Source of the DNA: Verrucomicrobiales bacterium
GTDB lineage: Bacteria; Verrucomicrobiota; Verrucomicrobiia; Verrucomicrobiales; V1-33
Length of the DNA: 6,631 bases
Direction: 5' to 3'
Assembly (NCBI GenBank): GCA_028293305.1
Contig: JAQGPD010000001.1
Location: 1 to 6,631, forward strand
The notes beneath the pieces were generated by a model, which was not told the origin of the DNA, ran no database searches, and saw only the letters and a program-made list of their open reading frames with translations. Of the stretch, positions 1 to 5,602 are shown in pieces (the stretch's first letter is position 1; each line of letters begins with the position of its first letter). The translations under genes and the position numbers were made by a program.

Positions 1-44
1 AAGCAATCCGGCGTTGGTGTGGAAGTTGATGGCGCGGCTGGCGC
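1..44. other. Unassigned window edge
   Basis: No gene can be assigned here. The plus strand reads open in two frames into the repeat downstream; the third frame stops at 27-29 (TGA). One minus-strand frame is rich in C-ending codons (reading RASRAINFHTNAGLL), which would suit coding sequence in this GC-rich genome, but no ATG for it lies within 1-267. The stretch could be the end of a gene that continues beyond the window, or plain intergenic DNA. Confidence 0.3.
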
Positions 45-71
45 GGGGGTTGGGGTGGGGGAGCTTGGGGG
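45..71 (+). other. Four-run G-quadruplex motif
   Basis: Four G-runs (45-49, 52-55, 57-61, 67-71) are separated by loops of 2, 1 and 5 bases. This fits an intramolecular quadruplex of up to four tetrads on the plus strand. It lies beyond the typA terminator, next to the minisatellite, so it is not in the expected typA mRNA. Any role is unknown; it may simply reflect the G-rich repeat tract. Confidence 0.6.
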
Positions 72-74
72 AGA

Positions 75-155
75 GAAAAGGACGAAAAGGACCAAAGGGA
101 CAAAAAGGACGGGACGGCCGGAAAGGACGAGAGGGACAAAAAGGACGGGACGGCC
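75..155 (+). repeat. 9-bp minisatellite with 36-bp higher-order period
   Basis: Nine consecutive 9-bp units are in exact register, with a consensus near GAAAAGGAC and variants such as CAAAGGGAC, AAAAAGGAC and GGGACGGCC. Four units make a 36-bp block: 96-120 and 132-156 are identical over 25 bases. Because 9 is a multiple of 3, the plus strand in the frame that starts at base 2 reads as collagen-like Gly-X-Y (GRK GPK GQK GRD and so on). That frame runs through the terminator hairpin and stops only at 221-223, so it is probably not a real protein end. The plus strand is almost free of T across the repeat. Slippage or unequal recombination is the likely origin. Confidence 0.85.
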
Positions 156-180
156 GAGAGGGGTTTGAAGGGTGGGCACA

Positions 181-212
181 AAAAAACACGGGCCTTTCGG
201 ACCGTGTTTTTT
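181..212 (-). terminator. Rho-independent terminator of typA, bidirectional
   Basis: The arms ACACGG and CCGTGT are extended by A6 (181-186) pairing with T6 (207-212). The loop region has an additional inner CC/GG pairing. Read on the minus strand, the hairpin is followed by a run of seven T (186-180), about 55 bases after the typA stop. The plus strand also has a T6 run after the stem, so the element could stop transcription from both sides. That would suit a convergent gene beyond the left edge of the window. Confidence 0.85.
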
Positions 213-234
213 GTGTTGGATAGGGGTTGAAGCA

Positions 235-254
235 CCCGGGCCGGGAGGCCCGGG
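235..254. other. GC-only hairpin directly after typA
   Basis: A perfect 8-bp inverted repeat, CCCGGGCC / GGCCCGGG, encloses the loop GGGA. It lies 13 bases past the typA stop and before the T-run terminator. On the minus strand it has no following T-run, so it is not a classic terminator by itself. It may stabilise the typA mRNA 3' end, act as the first of two stop signals, or be a copy of a dispersed palindrome. On the plus strand it is followed by a pyrimidine-rich stretch containing T5. Confidence 0.6.
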
Positions 255-267
255 CTCCTTTCTCTTT

Positions 268-2097
268 TTAGACTCCGCTGAGGGCGTCTTCGCGTTTTTG
301 GACGCGGCGGCGTTCGCCGGAGTCGAGGATGCGCTTGCGGAGGCGGATGTTTTTCGGGGTGGCTTCGACGAGTTCGTCGGCTTGGATGTATTCAATCGCG
401 CGCTCGAGGCTGAAGCGGATCGGCGGGGTCAGGCCGGTCGTTTTGTCAGCGCCGGTGGTGCGGAAGTTGGTGAGCTGCTTGGCCTTGCAGGGATTGACGG
501 GGAGGTCGTCCGCGCGGGGGTTTTCACCGACGAGCATGCCGGCGTAAACGATATCGCCAGGGCCGACGAAGAGTTTGCCGCGGGTCTGGACGACGTCGAG
601 GGAGTATGGGGTGGCTTCGCCGGTTTCCATGCTGACCAGGGTGCCGCTGGTGCGGGTGACGATGGAGCCCGCCCAAGGGGCGTAGTGCTTGAAGAGGTGG
701 CTCATCACGCCGTGGCCGCTCGTGAGGTTCATCAGGTCGTATTCGAATCCGATCAGGCCGCGCGTGGAGATTTCGGCTTCGATGAAGCTGCTGGTCTTGT
801 GGGCGGTCATGTTGATGAGCACGCCGCGACGGTCGTTGATGCGCTTGAGCACCCCGTTGATGTATTCCTCGGGGACTTCGATGTAGAGGGTTTCGAAAGG
901 TTCGCAGGTGGTGCCGTTTTCGTCCTTCTTGGTGATGACGTTGGGGCGGGAGACGAGCAGTTCGAATCCTTCGCGGCGCATTTGCTCGACCAAAACGGCG
1001 ATCTGCATGGCGCCGCGGGCGCTGACGTTGAAGACGCCGGACAGCTCGCCATCGGTGACGAAGATGGAAATGTTGGACTTCATTTCCTTCATCAGGCGGT
1101 CGCGGATCTGGCGGCTGGTGACGTATTTGCCTTCTTTGCCGGCACCGGGGCTGTCGTTGACGCTGAACTCCATGGACACGGTCGGAGGATCGATGTCCAC
1201 GAAGTCGATGGCGACGTCGTCTTCCAGGGTGGAGAGCGTTTCGCCGATATCGACGTCTTCAAATCCGGCAATGCCGACGATGTTGCCGGCGACAGCTTCT
1301 TCGGCGAAGGTGGTTTGCAGCGCGGAATATTCGAAAATACGGCTGACTTTGGCGCGGACTTTGGAGCCGTCCTTGCGGTAGAGGAAGACGTTGTCGCCTT
1401 TCATCACCTTGCCGCTGAGCACCTTGCCCATGGCGACACGACCGACGTAGTCATCCCAAGCGATATTGGAGGCCAGCATGCGGAAGGGACCGTCGGGATC
1501 GACATTCGGCGCGGGGATGTGGTCCCAGATGCCTTGGAGGAGGGGGATCATGTCCACGTTTTCGTCGGACAGGTTGGCCTTGAAGAAGCCGTCACGGGCG
1601 GAGCCGTAGAAAGTGGGGGCATTGAACTGGTCGTCGTTGGCGTCGAGTTCGATGAGGAGTTCCAGCACCTTGTCGTGCATGGCGGCGGGCTCCGAGTGGG
1701 GCCGGTCGATTTTGTTGATGACGAGAATGACTTTCAGGTTTTCCTGGAGGGCCTTGCGGAGCACGAAGCGGGTCTGGGCCTGGGGACCATCGTAGGCGTC
1801 CACGACGAGGAGCACGCCATCGACCATTTTCATAACGCGTTCCACCTCAGCGCCGAAGTCGGCGTGGCCCGGGGTGTCAACGATGTTGATGATGCGGTCA
1901 CCCCAGTGGACGGAGGTGTTTTTGGAGCGGATGGTGATGCCTTTTTCTTTTTCGAGGTCCATGGAGTCCATGGAGCGCTCGGCGACGACTTGATTTTCAC
2001 GGAAGGCTCCGCCGGCGCGCAGGAGTTTGTCCACCAAGGTGGTTTTTCCGTGGTCAACGTGGGCGATAATGGCGATATTGCGGATGCGGGTATTCAT
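268..2097 (-). CDS. typA: Translational GTPase TypA/BipA
   Basis: A ribosome-binding GTPase of the EF-G/LepA family that assists ribosome assembly and translation under stress and cold; cytoplasmic. The protein is 609 residues, the usual family length. The G motifs are intact: G1 AHVDHGKT (12-19), switch I with KGITI (52-56), G3 DTPGH (74-78), G4 NKID (128-131) and a G5-like GSA (165-167). After the GTPase domain (about 1-200) come the beta-barrel domain II (about 205-300), EF-G III- and V-like domains and the TypA-specific C-terminal domain (about 480-609, basic tail). The ATG at 2097 is chosen because the protein then begins MNTRIRNIAIIAHVDHGK, as in the family; the open frame extends to 2205 but that extension is Pro/Phe-rich and unconserved. 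No Shine-Dalgarno is visible. Small deviations are Ala83 where Gly is common (DFGGEVER) and Lys52 where Arg is common. The stop is TAA. It looks monocistronic, with its own terminator. Confidence 0.97.
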   Translation of the reverse strand: MNTRIRNIAIIAHVDHGKTTLVDKLLRAGGAFRENQVVAERSMDSMDLEKEKGITIRSKNTSVHWGDRIINIVDTPGHADFGAEVERVMKMVDGVLLVVDAYDGPQAQTRFVLRKALQENLKVILVINKIDRPHSEPAAMHDKVLELLIELDANDDQFNAPTFYGSARDGFFKANLSDENVDMIPLLQGIWDHIPAPNVDPDGPFRMLASNIAWDDYVGRVAMGKVLSGKVMKGDNVFLYRKDGSKVRAKVSRIFEYSALQTTFAEEAVAGNIVGIAGFEDVDIGETLSTLEDDVAIDFVDIDPPTVSMEFSVNDSPGAGKEGKYVTSRQIRDRLMKEMKSNISIFVTDGELSGVFNVSARGAMQIAVLVEQMRREGFELLVSRPNVITKKDENGTTCEPFETLYIEVPEEYINGVLKRINDRRGVLINMTAHKTSSFIEAEISTRGLIGFEYDLMNLTSGHGVMSHLFKHYAPWAGSIVTRTSGTLVSMETGEATPYSLDVVQTRGKLFVGPGDIVYAGMLVGENPRADDLPVNPCKAKQLTNFRTTGADKTTGLTPPIRFSLERAIEYIQADELVEATPKNIRLRKRILDSGERRRVQKREDALSGV

Positions 2098-2382
2098 GAC
2101 TGGACTGGGAGGGGGAAGCGCGCGTGCAGCGGGAAAAAAACGGGAATCCGCAAAAAGCCGGTGCGCAAAGGGCGGGACATGTAGCACAGGTTTGCGGTTT
2201 GGCAAACGCCCATCGGGAAAGTGTCAAAATTGGAAGCCGCTGAAGGTGAACGCTGGGTGAAAATCACGTGCGGAACGTGCAAATTGAAGGAGATGCGGGC
2301 AAAAAAGCCGCGCATTCAGCCGAGGAAGCGGGTTTTTATAAATCCAAATGAACTCACAGCACAATCCGGGCCGGGCCGGCGA
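2098..2382. other. Intergenic region upstream of typA
   Basis: These 285 bases lie between two minus-strand genes, and no convincing gene is present. A candidate promoter lies at 2335-2364. An inverted repeat GTTTGC / GCAAAC (2190-2195 and 2202-2207, 6-base spacer) could be an operator. A direct repeat ACGTGC-GGA-ACGTGC occupies 2266-2280 and includes a CACGTG hexamer (2265-2270). A perfect TTGACA (2227 down to 2222) has no usable -10 at 16-18 bases. No hairpin with a T-run ends the upstream dehydrogenase gene, so some read-through into typA is possible. Confidence 0.5.
2335..2364 (-). promoter_or_regulatory. Candidate typA promoter
   Basis: On the minus strand, TATAAA (2340 down to 2335, five of six matches to the -10 consensus) is preceded by TTGTGC (2364 down to 2359, three of six matches to the -35) with an 18-base spacer. 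Transcription would begin near 2328 and give a leader of about 230 bases. The TTTATAAA core is palindromic, so the AT-rich element may serve either strand. The -35 is weak, and a nearer promoter around 2205-2178 (extended -10 TGCTACATG) cannot be excluded. Confidence 0.35.
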
Positions 2383-4101
2383 CTACTCGAAAACCGCGCC
2401 CGTGAAGTCGAGTTTGTAAATCATCCCTTCAAATCCGACGACGTAAATGGCACCCGCGGCATCCGTGCCGAAGGAGACGATGCGCTGAGGGATGACGCCG
2501 AGCTGCCGGACCTTTTTCAGGACACCGTTTTCCTGGCTGACGCCGAAGAGGCGTTTGGAATTGTAGTCACCGCATATATATACACCGTCGAAACTGGATG
2601 CCGGGTCGCCCCGGAACACCTCGCCCCCTGTGATGGAGTTCCCGTATTTATGCAAATAGGCGAAAAGGGGCTTGGTGTAAGTGGCGTTTTCCTTCCGGTA
2701 TTGGTTTGAGAAGGGTTCATAGCCTTCGTAGACATTCCAGCCGTAGTTCGCGCCGCGCTGGATGAGGTCCACCTCCTCCACCCGGTCCTGACCGACATCC
2801 GCCAGCCAGAGGTCGCCGTTTTTCCGGTCGAAACAAAAGCGCCACGGATTTCGCAGACCGTAGGCCCAGATTTCCCCGCGCGCGCCGGCTTGGCCGACAA
2901 ATGGATTGTCCTTTGGAATGGCATATGCCAGGCCTGGGTCCGCACGGTCGACATCGATTCGCAGGATTTTCCCCAAAAGCAGGTTCAGATTTTGAGCGTG
3001 GCCGTTGGGGTCGTTGTGCGGCCCTGTGTCGCCCATGACGACGTAGAGAAAACCGTCCGGGCCGAAGCGGAGGCAGCCGCCGCTGTGGTCCTCCGCCACG
3101 CTGGCGATTTTCAGGATCAGACGGGCGGGTTTGCCGGAGTCTTTTTTAAAGCCGGGGTCGAATTCCTTTTCCGTTATGTGAGTAGTGACTTTGCCGTCCT
3201 CGAATACCTGATGGAATAGATAGTATTTTCTGTTTTCAGCGAATTTTGGGTGGAACGCCATATCCAACAATCCGTTGGGTCCGCGCTCGCTGAAGACCTC
3301 CTGCGGGAAATTGGCGAAGACCGTTTTTTGCAGGCCATCCGGCGTGTCCTCCATCCGCCAGATGATGCCTGTTTGATGCAGGATGAAACGCACTTTGGGG
3401 AAGCCGGGCATTTCATGAAAAGCGGTCAGGCCGCTTTCCACCCGGTCGCGCGGCACCGTGAAGGCCTCCTGGAAATAGGGGGCCACCTTCACCGCCTTGC
3501 GCAGCAGGGGAATTTCCGGGGGCATGCCCTGGTCGCTGACAAGATTGGATTCCGCCACTTTCAGGGTGGTCAGGTATTGGATGAGATCCGTGAATTCCTG
3601 ATTGGTCAGCGGAGTCTGGAGGCCTTCCGGCATGAGTGATGGGGTCAGGCCGGACTGCGATTTCAGCTCCTTCGCGGACACGGTGATCAGCTTGCCGTCG
3701 GCTCCAATGAGCTGGAGGCCATCGGCGTTTTTTTGTTTGAGGATACCTTGATAGGAAAGCCCGGATTTGGTCTCCACAAAAACAGTGCCATAGCCCGGCG
3801 CGATGGTGGCGGAGGGCTGGAGCACGGCGTTCACGAGGTCGCGCCGGCCGAAGGCGTCGCCCGCGGAGGAGAGGTCGGGACCGGCTTTGGAGGCGGTGCC
3901 GTCCACGGAGTGGCAGCTGGCACAGAGCAGGCGCGCGTCATTGAAAAGCCTGCGCCCGTTTTCCGGGTTGCCGTCATTTGTCAGGGCGTGGCGGCGGAAT
4001 GCCTCCAAATCCGGCGACTGGGCGCGCAATGCAGCCGCGGGTCCGACGAGGAAGGCCAGGCAAAGTGGCAGCAGAAAAAGGGAGGGGCGCGGGGCAGGCA
4101 T
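2383..4101 (-). CDS. Secreted cytochrome c / PQQ-type aldose (sorbosone) dehydrogenase fusion
   Basis: A 572-residue exported quinoprotein, predicted to oxidise an aldose or similar sugar to its lactone and pass electrons to a covalently bound haem. A Sec signal peptide (hydrophobic 7-24) probably ends after Ala27 (LRA|QS). Residues about 44-181 form a c-type domain of the Pirellula/Verrucomicrobium type, with CASCH at 60-64, GPDLS at 74-78 and SLMPEGL at 155-161 (Met157 a likely axial ligand). Residues about 205-570 form a six-bladed propeller of the glucose/sorbosone dehydrogenase family: DHSGGCLRFGPDG (338-350, His339 the likely catalytic base), GKILRIDVD (377-385), GLRNPWRF (415-422, Arg417 likely contacting PQQ), ADVGQ (434-438), GANYGWN (450-456) and GGEVFRG (492-498). 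Substrate and cofactor are inferred from the family. ATG at 4101 gives a clean signal peptide; no Shine-Dalgarno is seen. The stop is TAG. It is divergent from the GH76-like gene. Confidence 0.9.
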   Translation of the reverse strand: MPAPRPSLFLLPLCLAFLVGPAAALRAQSPDLEAFRRHALTNDGNPENGRRLFNDARLLCASCHSVDGTASKAGPDLSSAGDAFGRRDLVNAVLQPSATIAPGYGTVFVETKSGLSYQGILKQKNADGLQLIGADGKLITVSAKELKSQSGLTPSLMPEGLQTPLTNQEFTDLIQYLTTLKVAESNLVSDQGMPPEIPLLRKAVKVAPYFQEAFTVPRDRVESGLTAFHEMPGFPKVRFILHQTGIIWRMEDTPDGLQKTVFANFPQEVFSERGPNGLLDMAFHPKFAENRKYYLFHQVFEDGKVTTHITEKEFDPGFKKDSGKPARLILKIASVAEDHSGGCLRFGPDGFLYVVMGDTGPHNDPNGHAQNLNLLLGKILRIDVDRADPGLAYAIPKDNPFVGQAGARGEIWAYGLRNPWRFCFDRKNGDLWLADVGQDRVEEVDLIQRGANYGWNVYEGYEPFSNQYRKENATYTKPLFAYLHKYGNSITGGEVFRGDPASSFDGVYICGDYNSKRLFGVSQENGVLKKVRQLGVIPQRIVSFGTDAAGAIYVVGFEGMIYKLDFTGAVFE

Positions 4102-4344
4102 CGGGTTTCAGGGAATGAGGGTGCGGGCAGCCCGATGTCAATGCCCCAAACCACGCCGCCCCTTTAGGCTCAAGGCGGAAAAACCGGTCCGGGCCGTCCC
4201 GTGTTTTGCGCACTTCCCGCAAGACGCGCGGACGGGGACGCGTTATGTGGCCCGGTGCCTTCGGACAAAAACCGCGCCCAAACCGCGCCCGCGCCCGCCG
4301 CCACGCGGGCCGGATTCCCCGCCCGCCATAACCTATTTCAGGAA
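4102..4344. other. Divergent intergenic region
   Basis: These 243 bases separate the divergently transcribed dehydrogenase and GH76-like genes, so both promoters should lie here, but none is clear. A perfect TTGACA on the minus strand (4141 down to 4136) has only TCATTC at the right spacing, a poor -10. On the plus strand a TAACCT (4329-4334) sits 10 bases before the ATG without a -35. A tandem duplication lies at 4269-4290. The plus strand from about 4272 to 4327 is very C-rich. Confidence 0.5.
4269..4290 (+). repeat. Tandem duplication, 11 bp x 2
   Basis: AAACCGCGCCC occurs twice without a gap (4269-4279, 4280-4290), followed by a partial third copy GCGCCC (4291-4296). It is too short to name as a family. 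It could be a pair of regulator sites in the divergent promoter region or a simple slippage product. The same 11-mer also occurs by chance inside the dehydrogenase gene at 2390-2400. Confidence 0.6.
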
Positions 4345-5505
4345 ATGATATTCCCCTCAAAAAAATCCCCGGTTTCCCCATCCCGCGCGCCCCGTCCGGG
4401 CCGATTGCTAACAGGAATCGCGCTGCTGCTGGCTTGGCTTCCGATGCCGGCCCGCGCGTTCACGGCGGCGGATGCGGATGCGATTTTCGATGCCCATGCG
4501 AAGGCATTTTACCGCGAGGCGGACGGCAAGGCCTGGTTCACCAAGGACACCGAAGGCGGGAAGGCGGATTTTTGGATGCGGGCGGAAATGTTGGAGATGG
4601 TGCTGGATGTTTTCGAGCGTTCGGGGAATCCGAAACACATGGAAATGTTCACCCGGTTGTATCACGGGTTTCAGGCGGATCATGGAAAAACGTGGGAGCA
4701 TAACGAATTCAACAACGACATCATTTGGATGGTCATTGCCTGCGCGCGCGGGCATCAACTCGGCGGGCCCAAGGAACTTCTGGACACCGCCAAGGCGAAT
4801 TTTGATCTTTGTTATAGCCGCGCGCATTCCGCCGATCTTGGCGGGGGATTGTGGTGGAAAGTCACCAACCAATCCAAGAACGCCTGCGTCAACGGCCCGG
4901 GAGCCATCGCCGCCTGGCTTCTGCACCAGGCCACCGGCGACAACGCCTACCGGGACAAGGCCAATGAACTTTTCCGCTGGGAAATGGAGACGCTGTTCGA
5001 CCCCGCCACCGGCCGCGTGTCCGACAATATCCACATCGGCGGCCGCGTGAACCGCATGGCCCTGACTTATAATCAGGGCACCTTCGTCGGGGCGGCGCAT
5101 TTGTTGGGATTTGAGAAGGAGGCCCGGTTGGCCGTTGCTTTCACCATGAATGAGCTATGCCGGGATGGCCTGCTTCCGCCGGGCGGGGAGCGCGGAGACG
5201 GGGGAGGATTCAATGGCATCGGCCTGCGTTGGATCTCCCGTTTTGTGAGGGAGCGCGGGGAGCTGGCCGCCTTCGGACCGTGGCTGCAAAAAAACGCCGT
5301 GGCTGCCTGGGAGGCGCGGCGCGCGTCCGACAATCTCTCGTGGTGCCGCTGGCCGCAGCCGACTCCGGAAGGCCGTCGATTTGCCTGGGGCTGCAGCAAT
5401 GCGGTGATCGCCCTGCAGGTCGTCCCGCCGCCCGCGCCTGCGCCGATCCCTTCTCCTGCCGAGCCGTCCAAGCCATTGCCCGCGCCATCGGAAGTGCCGA
5501 AGTGA
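4345..5505 (+). CDS. Exported glycoside hydrolase family 76-like protein
   Basis: A 386-residue exported protein resembling GH76, the endo-alpha-1,6-mannanase family with an (alpha/alpha)6 barrel. Features in order: signal peptide (hydrophobic 21-33, cleavage likely after ARA at 36-38), DFWMRAEM (75-82), HNEFNNDIIWM (119-129), GGGLWWK (166-172), KNACVNGPGAIAA (178-190), ATGD (196-199), TYNQGTFVGAA in the second half, and a proline-rich tail over about the last 28 residues. In GH76 the two catalytic aspartates are adjacent (NDD.xW); here Asn124-Asp125 (AAC GAC, 4714-4719) replaces them, so the residue aligned with the nucleophile is Asn. It may be inactive, bind mannan only, or use another mechanism. 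ATG at 4345 is chosen because it gives a signal peptide; the frame extends to 4201 but that part is not protein-like. AGGA sits too close to the ATG for a normal ribosome site. Confidence 0.82.
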   Translation: MIFPSKKSPVSPSRAPRPGRLLTGIALLLAWLPMPARAFTAADADAIFDAHAKAFYREADGKAWFTKDTEGGKADFWMRAEMLEMVLDVFERSGNPKHMEMFTRLYHGFQADHGKTWEHNEFNNDIIWMVIACARGHQLGGPKELLDTAKANFDLCYSRAHSADLGGGLWWKVTNQSKNACVNGPGAIAAWLLHQATGDNAYRDKANELFRWEMETLFDPATGRVSDNIHIGGRVNRMALTYNQGTFVGAAHLLGFEKEARLAVAFTMNELCRDGLLPPGGERGDGGGFNGIGLRWISRFVRERGELAAFGPWLQKNAVAAWEARRASDNLSWCRWPQPTPEGRRFAWGCSNAVIALQVVPPPAPAPIPSPAEPSKPLPAPSEVPK

Positions 5506-5568
5506 ACCGGGCTACGCTGTCCACGCGTTTGTCTAGCCTGTGGGGTTTTGTGAAAAATCCGCAAGAGC

Positions 5569-5596
5569 TTGTGTGCCCGGCGGGGTCTGATATGAT
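5569..5596 (+). promoter_or_regulatory. Extended -10 promoter of the lactonase gene
   Basis: TGATATGAT (5588-5596) is an extended -10 element: the TGN motif plus TATGAT, five of six matches to consensus. TTGTGT (5569-5574, three of six) lies 16 bases upstream. Transcription would begin near 5602-5604, that is at or next to the ATG at 5603, predicting a leaderless or nearly leaderless mRNA. No Shine-Dalgarno lies upstream, which agrees with that. It indicates that the lactonase gene can be transcribed separately from the GH76-like gene. Confidence 0.55.
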
Positions 5597-5602
5597 ACCG
5601 GC

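Noticed and set aside
96..156. CRISPR array, from the 36-bp repeat period
   Set aside because: There are no unique spacers; the repeat is a continuous 9-bp tandem with no cas gene nearby.
172..2184. A 670-codon open frame on the plus strand, antisense to typA
   Set aside because: It starts with GTG inside the region of the terminator and mirrors typA codon by codon. Long antisense frames are usual in GC-rich genes; the translation has no family motif, while typA is fully conserved.
2098..2205. N-terminal extension of typA by 36 residues
   Set aside because: The added residues are Pro/Phe/Arg-rich and unlike any TypA; the family starts right before the G1 motif as at 2097.
2222..2227. Perfect TTGACA upstream of typA, minus strand
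   Set aside because: No -10-like hexamer occurs at 16-18 bases downstream.
2221..2709. A 162-codon plus-strand frame with a CGTC motif
   Set aside because: It starts with GTG, lacks a ribosome site and its second half is antisense to the well-supported dehydrogenase propeller.
4136..4141. Perfect TTGACA upstream of the dehydrogenase gene, minus strand
   Set aside because: The hexamer at 17 bases is TCATTC, a poor -10, so no promoter is called.
4201..4344. Upstream extension of the GH76-like gene to 4201
   Set aside because: It would bury the signal peptide behind 48 residues of low-complexity Ala/Pro/Arg sequence from the intergenic region.
4408..5100. A 230-codon minus-strand frame
   Set aside because: It is antisense to the GH76-like gene and shows no recognisable motif.
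5543..5560. Hairpin GGGTTTT / AAAATCC after the GH76-like gene
   Set aside because: The stem is AT-rich with a G-T pair and no T-run follows, so it is not supported as a terminator.
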